Below, piece after piece: positions 16,273 through 24,073 of a stretch of 26,274 nucleotides of DNA. The translations under genes and the position numbers were made by a program. Within the stretch, counting starts at the first letter, position 1; each line of letters opens with the position of its first letter. The DNA is from Fimbriimonas sp. (GTDB taxonomy: Bacteria; Armatimonadota; Fimbriimonadia; Fimbriimonadales; Fimbriimonadaceae): positions 1 through 26,274 of the forward strand of contig JAUJNV010000031.1 of the NCBI GenBank assembly GCA_030447945.1. Reading direction: 5' to 3'. Under the pieces are notes generated by a model, which saw only the letters and a program-made list of their open reading frames with translations, ran no database searches and had not been told where the DNA came from.

Positions 16273-16773
16273 ATGCAGAGACTCAGACTCTTCGTCGCCT
16301 GCCTCGCCCTCGTTGCTGTGGGGTTCGCCCATGCGGCAGGGGCGAAGTGGCAGAAGGACTTCGCCAAAGCTCAGAAGCTCGCGCAGAAGACCAACCGCGT
16401 GATGGTGGTGGACTTCGGCGCCGAGTGGTGACCGTCGTGCAAGCGGCTGGAACGCGAAACGTGGCCCAACGCCCGTGCGGTCCAGCTTCTGGGGCAGGTC
16501 GTCCCAGTCCATCTCGATGTCGACGTCCCGGCGAACGCAAAGGTCGCCAAGAAGTACAAGGTCCAGTTCTTGCCGACCGTCCTGTTCCTCGCGCCGAGCG
16601 GCAAGGTCCTCGGGAAGTTCGTCGGATTCAAGGACACCAAGCAGTTCGAGGCCGAATTCAGGAAGTACGTGAAGCCGAAGAAGAAGGCAACGAGACGGTG
16701 TGGTCTGTGCGCAGACCGTACCCGTCATTCGCAAACCTTTGGAGTGCGGTTACCCCGGCGCCGCTGTCCGTAA
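16273..16773 (+). CDS. Secreted thioredoxin-like protein with TGA at the active-site cysteine; candidate selenoprotein
   Basis: The ATG at 16273 follows a strong AGGAGA (16261-16266). A signal peptide MQRLRLFVACLALVAVGFA is followed by KWQKDFAKAQKLAQKTNRVM, VVDFGAEW, TGA (codon 53, bases 16429-16431), PSCKRLERETWPNAR, YKVQFLPTVLFLAPSGKVLG (cis-Pro) and FEAEFRKYVKPKKK. The frame is the same on both sides of the TGA, with no indel anywhere. Aligned to the paralogue just upstream (SWCGPCKMLDRQTWP), the TGA falls on the first Cys, giving W-U-P-S-C if read as selenocysteine. U-x-x-C replacing C-x-x-C is the commonest selenoprotein form. The alternative is a TGC-to-TGA change or error. The last ~25 codons and the stop come from the inverted-repeat element at 16733. 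Confidence 0.8.
16432..16464 (+). promoter_or_regulatory. Possible bacterial SECIS hairpin directly after the TGA
   Basis: CCG (16432-16434), bulged T, CGT (16436-16438) can pair with ACG (16459-16461) and TGG (16462-16464). Above a small internal loop GCG (16443-16445) pairs with CGC (16453-16455), capping a seven-base loop GCTGGAA whose first base is G. Bacterial SECIS elements lie just 3' of the UGA and need a G at the start of the apical loop. The loop here begins 14 bases after the TGA, slightly closer than the usual range, and the stem is weak. Confidence 0.3.
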
Positions 16774-16869
16774 GGCGGCCTGACGCCGTCTTTCTCCTAC
16801 AGCTTACGGACTCTTCGCGCGCCAGGTCGCTATCCAAAGCGGCGCCAGGTCGCCGCACTCCAAGGGTTT
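16733..16869. repeat. Imperfect long inverted repeat, MITE- or REP-like
   Basis: The terminal 17-bp arms (16733-16749 and 16853-16869) match with one mismatch. Two further internal pairs, GGCGCCGCT/AGCGGCGCC (16757-16765 with 16838-16846) and GTCCGTAAG/CTTACGGAC (16766-16774 with 16803-16811), line up in the same order. The apex holds a GGCG/CGCC hairpin. It contains no ORF. It lies at the 3' end of the second thioredoxin gene and provides its stop codon. Confidence 0.8.
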
Positions 16870-16972
16870 CGGAACGAGCTGTGGCAGTGTCTGACGAACC
16901 CATTTCGACAACAAGAGCCTAGGCGTCCTCTTTTGGACAGGAAGAGCGGTACCCCAAGCCCTTGGACGATCT

Positions 16973-17281
16973 TTAAGGCCTTCGCTTGACCTTGCCCACA
17001 ACGGTCACGTTACCGTCCGTTTCGAGCCAAGGTTCCTGCGTGCGGATGAAGAGGTAGTTATCCCCTCGCCCATTGTCGAGGGTGGCCTCAAAGTTGTGCG
17101 CCTTATAGCGCCAACTCATGCGATGGCGACCTATCGGCAGATAAAGGTAGCCGAGGCCCACAGCGGACGTGCCTTTGCCCGATCCGGATGTCTTGGGCGC
17201 CCTCGGAATCGACACTATGGTTTCCACGCCTCCGGCGCACCCTGCTAGGCACAGGAGCAGCGAGAGCCCGAAAGTTTTGAT
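16973..17281 (-). CDS. Small predicted lipoprotein
   Basis: The sequence IKTFGLSLLLCLAGCAGG is a lipoprotein signal with lipobox LAGC. About 80 residues follow (VSIPRAPKTSGSGKG, GLGYLYLPIGRHRMSWRYK, NFEATLDNGRGDNYLFIRTQ, WLETDGNVTVVGKVKRRP). The tail resembles small beta-rich periplasmic proteins, but I do not recognise a family. No ATG is in frame at the expected place; the codon there is ATC (17279-17281) after an in-frame stop, so the start is unclear and may hide a base error. The gene follows the next one by about 30 bp on the same strand. Confidence 0.5.
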   Translation of the reverse strand: MKTFGLSLLLCLAGCAGGVETIVSIPRAPKTSGSGKGTSAVGLGYLYLPIGRHRMSWRYKAHNFEATLDNGRGDNYLFIRTQEPWLETDGNVTVVGKVKRRP

Positions 17282-17311
17282 GGGAGGACGTCGTTTCTGC
17301 CCGTGGCCGAC

Positions 17312-17749
17312 TTATACCGGGCAAGGCAGCCGTAGCCGCCCTCTCTTCCTCGACCTAGTCCACCCGGCTCCAGCTCCGTACTGCGTCTCGAACGTTTCAC
17401 CGCCGACCAGGATCGTGCCCTCGAAGCCCACAAGGCGGTCGTTCGCCTCGAAGTCGAAGAAGCCGCGGTCCGAAGCCTTACGCCATCGCCCTCGAAAGTG
17501 ATGTCGTAGTCGCCGTCATCGTCTACCTCGCCCCGGATGGTCGCCTCGCCGTCCGAGTCTCTGGCGGTCCCGAAGATGGAGCCGTCTTCATCGATAACGA
17601 GCACAACTTTCGCCGCGTTCGTTGCTGTCGTCGTTCAGCACCTCGGCGGTGCCGACGTAACGGCCGGCGAACGGGCTGTCGAAGGCATCGTCGCCGCCGC
17701 CAGCCGGAAGGCAACGAGCAGGAATGCGAGGGGAAGGAGCTTCGAGCAT
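17312..17749 (-). CDS. Small secreted protein or lipoprotein, frame-shifted
   Basis: An ATG at 17749 lies 9 bp after a TATAAT (17759-17764 on this strand), so the leader is very short. A one-base shift after the third codon reveals LLPLAFLLVAFRLAA, a likely signal. Then come DDAFDSPFAGRYVGTAEVLN, LVIDEDGSIFGTARDSDGEA, GEVDDDGDYDITFEGDGV, FFDFEANDRLVGFEGTILVG and the stop at 17312. The rich D/G and alternating beta pattern suggests a small beta-barrel or lipocalin-like extracellular protein (about 145 residues). Family unknown; at least three shifts. Confidence 0.5.
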
Positions 17750-17812
17750 GTCACCCAGATTATAGTGCCAGTTTCGCCTGGCTAGAACGCGAGATTCCGA
17801 AGATCGGTCCGG

Positions 17813-18701
17813 TCAACGCCCGACCGCCGCCCTCACCTCCGCCAATCGCCGAGCAAGGCGCGCTCTTCGCGCCCCGTCCAGCGCCCGCGCCTCCTCCAGG
17901 GAAATCGTCGCAACCGCACTTTTCCCTTTCCGGGCACCCACTGCCCCACATGGTCCAAATCCGCGGTCGCCACCACGGCTTTTTGCAGCTGCCAATGGTC
18001 GGCCGTCCGGTCCGAGAACGATCGGCACCCCGGACGGCGTCACCCGCACGGTGCCGGGGCAGGCGGGCTCGCTAGGGAGCCGCGTGGGCGTGAGCGAACT
18101 CCCCCCCTCCAGCCGCAGCCCCGCCCGGTCGCTCGCCCGGCTCCGGCCTACGGCGAACTCCGTATCCTCAAATCGCTCCAGATCGAAAAGTCCCGCCTGA
18201 GGCCCCGCCACCACCCGGAATAGTCCTCGCTGGGAGCGACGAAGCCCCCTCCGAAGCCGTGTGGCACGGGCATCCTGCCCGTGAACCGCTGGCTCAGGTG
18301 AGACGGGCGCAGCTCCCTCCCGGCACCGGAGACGATGAGGCTACGCCGCCCGCCAGGGCCAGATAAACCCGCGCCCCACGCGTGGGAAAGCCGATCCCGA
18401 CGGCCGCCCCGGGTCGCAAAGTAAAGGAACCGCCGACCTCCTCGCCTCCGCCCACGCTCAGCACGGCCTCCGCGCCGACCACGGCCACGGCGATCTCCGT
18501 GCGCGCGCGAAAACCGCAGGCGGCCGCGAGGGCGAGTTCGACGCCCGGCGCGTCCGGCGCATTGCCCAGCAGCGCGTTCGCCAGCGCGAGGGATTCCCGA
18601 TCGAACGCGCCGCCCGGCGGCACGCCGTACCTCCTCAGGCCTGTGGTCGGCGCGCCCTGCACCGTCGCGACGCCGTGCAGCGAGACGATCTCCAGGCTCA
18701 C
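17813..18701 (-). CDS. pxpC: 5-oxoprolinase subunit C (KipA/biotin-dependent carboxylase-like), damaged middle
   Basis: The GTG at 18701 overlaps the pxpA stop (GTGA). VSLEIVSLHGVATVQGAPTT, GVPPGGAFDRESLALANALL and GVELALAAACGFRARTEIAV are the standard PxpC N-terminus. The C-terminus reads VVAGPQAGLFDLERF, VGRSRASDRAGLRLEG, GVPIVLGPDG and ARRLAEVRAAVGR. The conserved central segment, usually a GSRSTY...GGFGG...LRAGDxL stretch, is replaced by a short run translated from the palindrome at 18265-18283, and there are at least three frame changes. The length, about 296 codons, is slightly below normal. With PxpA and PxpB it forms the ATP-dependent 5-oxoproline-cleaving enzyme. Confidence 0.82.
18265..18283. 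repeat. Short palindrome of the GGGCATCCTGCCC type inside pxpC
   Basis: CACGGGCA and TGCCCGTG are perfect 8-bp arms around TCC. The core and loop are the same as in the palindrome at 5524-5542, with different outer bases. It lies in coding sequence, translated as TGRMPVPHG. Confidence 0.7.
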
Positions 18702-19442
18702 GCCCCGACCTCGTAGCCCGCGTCCCGCAGCGTCTTGCGCACGAGATCCGCGAAGGCGACGCACCCGGGAGTGTCGCCGTGCAGACAGATCGAGTCCACC
18801 TCGCCCGCCAAGCGTAGGACCTGCGTGCGGATCAGGGCGGGATCCTCCAGAACCGCGCGGTTCGGACCGGGGACGAGCGTGCCGTCGAAACGGTACGCGC
18901 GGTCGGCGAACCCCTCTCGCAGCAGGGGCTGCTTCGCGCGCTCGGCGACGGTGTGGTGGGCGGTGGCCCCGAGGCCCATCAGGGGGAGGCGGTAGACGCG
19001 CAGGAGCATGACGAGCGACTGCACCCCGGCAGAGCGGCCAGGTAGACCCCGCCCGCGCCGTAGCTCACCTTCCCTCCTCCTGGTCCCAGCCGCCCGGCAA
19101 CACGACCGCCGTGTCGTTGTAGAACGCTCCGTGCGGCTTGAGGTAGGAGGGGCGCGCGAGGCCCACGAACCGCTTGACCTGATGGAAGACGCTCCCCAGG
19201 AACTCGTGGTGCTCCTCGACGCGCATCGAGCGGCGTCCCATCGTGGCCCGGTCGGGATAGCCGGGATGGACGCCGACGCGCACGTTACGGCTCCGGCAGA
19301 GCTCGACCGTATCCATCGTCAGCGCCTCCGACCCCGCGTGCCCCCCCGCACAGACGTTCGCGGAGGTCGCGAGATCGAGCAGGTCGCGGTCGAACGCAAA
19401 CCCTTCCCCCACGTCCACGTTGAGGTCGATCCGCCGGCTCAC
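18698..19442 (-). CDS. pxpA: 5-oxoprolinase subunit A (LamB/YcsF family), two frameshifts
   Basis: The GTG at 19442 overlaps the pxpB stop (GTGA). Family motifs: RIDLNVDVGEGFAFDRDLL, SANVCAGGHAGSEALTMDT, RVGVHPGYPDRATMGRRSM, SYLKPHGAFYNDTAVV and CLHGDTPGCVAFADLVRKTL, ending GYEVGA. The frame shifts twice within 18990-19070. The repaired protein is about 248 residues, normal for PxpA. Compared with common sequences the motif CGFHAG is CAGGHAG, and DLNCDLGE is DLNVDVGE. It acts with PxpB and PxpC in 5-oxoproline (pyroglutamate) hydrolysis to glutamate. Confidence 0.9.
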
Positions 19443-20068
19443 AGCCGTTCCCCCCGCCTGGCCCGAAACTCGTCCGCGTGGATGGGCGCGAACCGCACGA
19501 GGTCGCCCGAGCGAATAGGGAAATATCCCTTCTCGACGTCCACGAGCGTCAGCGGCGTGCGCCCGAGGATGGCCCACCCGCCCGGCCGCTCCAGGGGATA
19601 GACCCCGGTCTGCCGCCCGGTTACCGCCACCGATCCCGCCTCCACCCGAATGCGGGGCTCCGACCGCCGGGGCACCCCCGCGATCCGCTCGGGCAGCGTG
19701 CCCAGGTAGGGAAAGCCGGGGCAGAAGCCGACCGCGAAGCAGCGGTACTCTCTTCCGGTGTGGAGCCGCACCAACTCCTCCGGCCGCAGCCCCAGATGCT
19801 CCGCCGCTCCTTCCAGGTCCTGACCCATCTCGTAACACACGGGGATCTCGTGTCGCCGCGCCGTCCCCGCGTCTTGCACCGGCGGCAACTCCAACGCCGC
19901 CGCGTCGAAGAGATGAGGGTCTACATAGAGCCCGACCGTTTCGTAGCTCGCCACCGCCTCCCGCAGCCCCCGCGGTGGCATGGCGTTCAGCGCGTCCGCC
20001 ACCGCGTGGGCGGGCATGGCGAGGTCGCGGAGAATGTACGCCGCATCTCCCAAGGGCTCTAGGAGCAT
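19439..20068 (-). CDS. pxpB: 5-oxoprolinase subunit B (KipI family)
   Basis: The ATG at 20068 begins MLLEPLGDAAYILRDLAMPA, the family N-terminus; longer upstream frames are not needed. The CT_C_D domain is complete: VASYETVGLYVDP, EIPVCYEMGQDLEGAAEHLG, HTGREYRCFAVGFCPGFPYL, VEAGSVAVTGRQTGVYPLER, GGWAILGRTPL and GDLVRFAPIHADEF. It is 209 residues, of normal length, and intact. It is the first gene of pxpB-pxpA-pxpC, joined by 4-base overlaps. A TATACT about 12 bp before the ATG is a plausible -10, giving a very short leader. Confidence 0.93.
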   Translation of the reverse strand: MLLEPLGDAAYILRDLAMPAHAVADALNAMPPRGLREAVASYETVGLYVDPHLFDAAALELPPVQDAGTARRHEIPVCYEMGQDLEGAAEHLGLRPEELVRLHTGREYRCFAVGFCPGFPYLGTLPERIAGVPRRSEPRIRVEAGSVAVTGRQTGVYPLERPGGWAILGRTPLTLVDVEKGYFPIRSGDLVRFAPIHADEFRARRGERL

Positions 20069-20188
20069 GGTGTTAGTATAGAAATGCTTTGAGCACGACA
20101 TCTGCCGACGCGCCCGCGTGTATTCGCACAACTCATATGAGTTTCGACAACGGGGGGCTCACGTTGCTTCCCATCTAAAGCTTTTCCC

Positions 20189-20617
20189 ATGAGAAAGCAG
20201 ACCCTCGAGAAAGTGCTGATCTTCGGCATCTGGAGCGTGTTCTTCACAGGACTCGGCTGGATGGCGTTAGAGGTATTGCGGGACGGATCCGAATCGGAGG
20301 GATCGTGGGGAGGGCGGCCGCCCGGTGGCCCCATGCCGTTCGACAGCCTTGTTTGGAAGGAAGATCGGGAATTGCCTCGGAGGAGGCGGCTCCGGATGGA
20401 GAAGGACCTCGTTCGCAACCACTTGCGGAAGGGAATGACGCGAAAAGAGGTCGTCAAAATGCTGGGCAAGCCCGATGCTGAAGTCAGTCGGGCACCCTTA
20501 CGGTTCCTCATGTACCGGGCCGGGGCTATAGGCGAGCCGATAATCCGTGAGCTCCGCTACGTCTCCGTCGGCCTCGACTCTCGTGGCCGCGTTCGGAAGA
20601 TCCATCCTGCCCCTTGA
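20189..20617 (+). CDS. Membrane-anchored BamE/SmpA-like protein
   Basis: The 142-residue product has an N-terminal membrane anchor (EKVLIFGIWSVFFTGLGWMA, about 7-26), a Gly/Pro/Ser-rich stalk (SEGSWGGRPPGGPMP), then a BamE-like fold: VRNHLRKGMTRKEVVKMLGK (the helix pair where BamE has I-x-x-G-x-x-x-x-x-V-x-x-L-L-G-x-P), PDAEV, LMYRAG, LRYVSVGLDSRGRVRKI. BamE proteins are outer-membrane lipoproteins of the BAM complex. This one has a transmembrane anchor instead of a lipobox, so it is a distant relative and its role is unknown. It is divergent from pxpB. The start has no Shine-Dalgarno. Confidence 0.7.
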   Translation: MRKQTLEKVLIFGIWSVFFTGLGWMALEVLRDGSESEGSWGGRPPGGPMPFDSLVWKEDRELPRRRRLRMEKDLVRNHLRKGMTRKEVVKMLGKPDAEVSRAPLRFLMYRAGAIGEPIIRELRYVSVGLDSRGRVRKIHPAP

Positions 20618-20716
20618 GCTTGATAGCAGCATCATGCCGGTAAAGAGAAGTGAGGCGCACGATCCCAAGCCGGAGTCGGTGGAAGGAGACGCAGTAGGGG
20701 CCAAAAATGGCGCAAG

Positions 20717-21151
20717 ATGCAGGACGTGACGATCCCTGTCCAGATCGAGGAGGGCGCGACCCTTCCCTCCTACCAGACTCCCGGCTCGGCGGGGATGGAC
20801 CTTTGCTGCAGCGAGGAGGTGGCCCTCGAGCCGCTGGAGCGCAAGCTGGTCCCGACGGGCGTTCGGCTCGCGATTCCCTCCGGATACGAGGCGCAGGTGC
20901 GGCCGCGATCCGGGCTCGCGCTGCGGCACGGAGTCTCAATGGTGAACTCGCCCGGAACGATCGACTCGGATTATCGGGGGGAGATTAAGGTGTTATTGAT
21001 AAATCTCGGTCGTGAGGCTGTAAGATTCGGCAAAGGGGAGCGGGTTGCGCAGCTTGTGGTGTGCCCGGTAGTGAAGGCGGAGCTCAAGGTGGTGGAGGAG
21101 TTAGATGGAACGGAACGCGGCGAAGGGGGGTTCGGTAGCACGGGGCGCTGA
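20717..21151 (+). CDS. dut: dUTP diphosphatase (dUTPase)
   Basis: All five trimeric dUTPase motifs are present in 144 residues: I PGSAGMDL (22-29), II RPRSGLA (62-68), III GTIDSDYRGE with the catalytic Asp (80-89), IV RVAQLV (109-114), V GEGGFGSTG (135-143). It converts dUTP to dUMP and PPi, keeping uracil out of DNA and feeding thymidylate synthesis. The ATG at 20717 gives the family N-terminus. The last 47 bases overlap the next gene, whose ribosome site lies inside dut. Confidence 0.97.
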   Translation: MQDVTIPVQIEEGATLPSYQTPGSAGMDLCCSEEVALEPLERKLVPTGVRLAIPSGYEAQVRPRSGLALRHGVSMVNSPGTIDSDYRGEIKVLLINLGREAVRFGKGERVAQLVVCPVVKAELKVVEELDGTERGEGGFGSTGR

Positions 21152-22258
21152 CAAGATCTGCGAGCGTTGCTTCGCGAGCGTGCCCGCAGGCGAGGCGATC
21201 TGCCCGGACTGCGGCGCGCCGATCGCGGGGGGCGACGTGCTCCAAGGGGCGGACGGGGCTCTGCACACCGAGCTTGCCCGCGCGAACGTGCTGCGCATGC
21301 GCGGCGACTCCAAAGGCGCCGAGGAGGCATGTCTCGCCACTCTGCGGCGCTACCCCAACAACGCCGCCGCCACACCCTGCTCGGCGACGTCTACGCCGAG
21401 CGCTGCGACCTGGAGCAGGCGGCGCAGTGGTACGAGCTCGCGCTCGACCTCGACCCCGAGTCGCGCGTGGACCGGCAGAGGCTCGACGAAGTGCGCGAGC
21501 GGATGAAGGCCAAGCAAACGGCCAGCACCGCCGAGCAGATCGGCATGCCTCGCCAGAAGGGCAACCTCGTTCCGTTGATGTCCGGAATGGGCGTCATTCT
21601 CTCGCGGCGGGAGGCGTGACCGGCTTCGCCCTCGGCATGAACAGTTCGGCGCCTCCTAAGGCCTCACTCTCACCCGCACGCACTGCAGGCGCCGGCGGCG
21701 GTCGAGCCGTCCGACGCCCCCTTGGCCCTCCCCAAGGGGGCGGAGACCCCGGCTCCCGCCGCCACCGGAATGGCCCAGGAGGACCAGGCCTTGCTGACCC
21801 TACTGTCCTCTACCGCCGCCGGAAACCGCGTGATGGGGCGGCACAGGACCCGCGTGCGCGGACCATGACCATGACGTTCCGGCTCACCGGCAATGAAGAC
21901 CCGCGCCGGATCGGGGCGACGCTCGCCAAGGCGGTGCTGGATGGAATGCCCGACGCGGCGTCCGTGACCGTGCGCGGCGTACGCGACGGCAAGCTCGCCT
22001 ACATGGCGGACGTCGCCCGCGCCCTCTACGCGGAGACCCAGACTGCCACCTGGCAGTCTGAGCACGCGCAAACGCCCGACGCGTGGATCGACCACATCCT
22101 GCAGAACGAGTGGCCCGGTCCGGCCAGACCGACCACGGCGTCCCCCAACCCAGCCCCCTACGCCTCCCGCGACATCGAAGGGCCCGGCGTCCACCAGCCC
22201 CGCACCCGGCAACCCGTCGTCCGCCGGCCCGGCACCTTCCGGCACGACGGGCGGGTAG
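21105..22258 (+). CDS. Zinc-ribbon, TPR, single-pass membrane protein, several frameshifts
   Basis: The ATG at 21105 follows GGAGGAG by a few bases, inside dut. The N-terminus is a zinc ribbon (ICERC...ICPDCGAPI), then TPR-like helices (ALHTELARANVLRMRGDSKG, TLLGDVYAERCDLEQAAQWY, ELALDLDPESRVDRQRLDEV), a membrane segment (GVTGFALGMN region near 21620), a Pro/Ala linker, and an extracytoplasmic domain (TMTFRLTGNEDPRRIGATLA, AKAVLDGMPDAASVTVRGVR, AYMADVARALYAETQTATWQ, AWIDHILQNEWP). It ends in a Ser/Pro/Gly tail with a TAG at 22258. Frame changes occur near 21370, 21600, 21680-21840 and 22110-22150. The architecture resembles zinc-ribbon sensor or scaffold proteins. No named family is recognised. 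Confidence 0.65.
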
Positions 22259-22305
22259 CCGCCGGCCCGGGGACCATAGGAGCCGATTCGGCTATCATCC
22301 GCCCC

Positions 22306-23024
22306 ATGCGCCTCAGCGTCCAGCTTTACACCCTCCGCGAGCCCTGGCCCACGACCTCCAGGGAACCCTGGAGCGGGTTCGTGAGATCGGCTTGGAGTAC
22401 GTGGAGCTCGCGGGGGGGCTGGGCCTCACCGCCGCGGAGTGGCGCACGACGCTCAGTAATCTCGGGCTCCGGGCGAGCGGCGCGCACGTCCCCCTCGACG
22501 CGCTGGAGGCGGACGTCGACGCGGCGGCGGACGAGGCGCACGCGCTCGGCATCCGCTACGTGATCGTCCCTTGGGTCGGCGAGCCCGCTACGCGGACGGC
22601 AGGGCGCCTTCGCCCGGACGCTGGAGCCCCTCGGACGGCGGCTGAAGGAGAAGGGCCTCCAGCTCGTCTATCACAATCACGCCTTCGAGTTCGCCGACGC
22701 AGAACGGGCAGCCGGGGCTCGACCTCTTCTACCAGACCGCGGACCCTGAGCTGGTGCAGGCGCAGCTCGACCTCGCGTGGATCGCCATCGGCGGCGCGAA
22801 CCCGGCGGCCTACGTGCGTAAGATGCGGGGCCGCGTGCCGCTCGTCCATCTGAAGGACTACGACCCCGACGCGAGCCCTCGAGTGGGTGCCCGGCGGGCA
22901 GGGCAAGGTGGACTGGACGACGTGTCTCCTCGCCTGCGACGAGGTGGGCGTGGATTTCGGCGCCATCGAGCTCGACGAGTCCCCCGGCGCCCCCCTCGCC
23001 GCCGTCCGCGCACGCTACCGCTAG
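22306..23024 (+). pseudogene. Sugar phosphate isomerase/epimerase (xylose isomerase-like TIM barrel), frame-shifted
   Basis: In order: MRLSVQLYTLREPL, LQGTLERVREIGLEYVELAG, LGLTAAEWRTTLSNLGLRAS, HVPLDALEADVDAAADEAHA, LGIRYVIVPWVG, LKEKGLQLVYHNHAFEF (metal-site His region), LDLFYQTADPELVQAQLDLA, WIAIGGANPAAYVRKMRGRV, PLVHLKDYDP (second His/Asp region), QGKVDW, GAIELDES, ending at TAG 23024. These are the marks of the AP_endonuc_2/IolE-type barrel. Four or more indels separate the pieces; repaired length is about 239 residues. The substrate is unknown. Such genes often pair with Gfo/Idh/MocA oxidoreductases, but the one here is 17 kb away. Confidence 0.8.
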
Positions 23025-23040
23025 TTCGCCGACCGCGGAC

Positions 23041-23180
23041 TGTGGTTGTGGGTGGTGGGTGGTTGATGGTTGGTGTTTGATCGTAAACAACTACGTGTAT
23101 TCGGATGGATCCGTCCTCCTGCCCCTGCCCTCACGACCAACGATCAACGATCAACGATCAACGATCAACGATCAACGGCC
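23041..23180. repeat. Heptamer array F, facing arms
   Basis: The left arm (about 23041-23084) has 7-bp steps GGTGGGT, GGTTGAT, GGTTGGT, GTTTGAT. The right arm (23132-23180) is ACGACCA followed by four to five exact CAACGAT-type units and then GGCCCACCACCC. The arms are partly complementary. As in element A, the left arm ends in CGT and the right arm begins ACGACCA. It lies 16 bp past the isomerase stop. Confidence 0.8.
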
Positions 23181-23230
23181 CACCACCCAAAGGGAACCGC
23201 CGCCGCTTCGTGGGACTCCAATTGCTTGCT

Positions 23231-24064
23231 ATGTATCACAGGTCAGGCGGCGGGGGGCTTACGAAAGGTCGGCTGATCATCGCGGCGATCATCGCCATGG
23301 TGTCGTTCTTCACTTACTACCGAACGACGCAGATGAATCCGGTGACCGGGGAGAAGCAGCGCGTGGGCGACATCAGCCCGGACCAGGAGATCGCGCTCGG
23401 CCTCCAAGCCGCACCGGAGATGGCGCAGCAGTTCGGGGGGCTCGATCCGGATCCGAGAGTGCAATCGACGGTGAAGGAGGTCGGAGAGGAAATCGTCCAG
23501 AACTCGGACGCCGGCAAGTCGCCCTACCGGTTCGATTTCCACGCGCTCGGCGACCGCAAGACCGTCAACGCGTTCGCCTTGCCGGGCGGACAGATCTTCA
23601 TCACGCGGGCGCTCCTCGCGCAGCTGAAGACCAGGGGCCAGCTCGCCGGTGTGCTGGGGCATGAGATCGCCCACGTAGTCGGGCGGCACGGCGCGGAGCA
23701 CTTGGCGAAGCAGAAGCTCACGCAGGGGCTCGTGATAGCGGGCGGCGTCGCCGCCACCGACCCGGGCGACCCGCGCTCCTACCGCAACCCCGCGCTCATC
23801 GCGGCGATCGGCCAGCTCATGAACTTGAAGTACGGACGCGACGACGAGCTGGAGTCGGACCGGCTAGGGGTGCGGTTCATGGCGCAGTCGGGCTACGACC
23901 CGCGCTCGATGATCGGCGTCATGGAGATCCTGGCCAAGGCGGGCGGAAGGGGCGGCCCCGAGTTCTTCCAGAGCCACCCCAACCCAAAGAACCGCATCGG
24001 CAAGATCAAAGAGGCGATCCAGGAAGCCTTTCCGAACGGAATGCCGTCGGGGCTGCGCGAGTAA
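23231..24064 (+). CDS. M48 family membrane-associated zinc metalloprotease
   Basis: The 277-residue protein from the ATG at 23231 has one N-terminal membrane segment (GRLIIAAIIAMVSFFTYY). The peptidase domain follows: GLDPDPRVQSTVKEVGEEIV, NAFALPGGQIFITRALLAQL, HEIAHVVGRH (zinc HExxH) and ELESDRLGVRFMAQSGYDP, whose ELESD provides the third zinc ligand. HPNPKNRIGKIKEA near the end is the usual SHPxxxxRI tail of the BepA/LoiP-like group. It likely degrades or checks proteins on the outer face of the membrane. Longer upstream starts would translate heptamer array F and are rejected. The frame is clean. Confidence 0.92.
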   Translation: MYHRSGGGGLTKGRLIIAAIIAMVSFFTYYRTTQMNPVTGEKQRVGDISPDQEIALGLQAAPEMAQQFGGLDPDPRVQSTVKEVGEEIVQNSDAGKSPYRFDFHALGDRKTVNAFALPGGQIFITRALLAQLKTRGQLAGVLGHEIAHVVGRHGAEHLAKQKLTQGLVIAGGVAATDPGDPRSYRNPALIAAIGQLMNLKYGRDDELESDRLGVRFMAQSGYDPRSMIGVMEILAKAGGRGGPEFFQSHPNPKNRIGKIKEAIQEAFPNGMPSGLRE

Positions 24065-24073
24065 GAGGGCGTT

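Noticed and set aside
23105..23230. Upstream extension of the M48 protease
   Set aside because: The extra residues (QRSTINDQRSTIND...) are translated heptamer repeats; the ATG at 23231 precedes the membrane segment.
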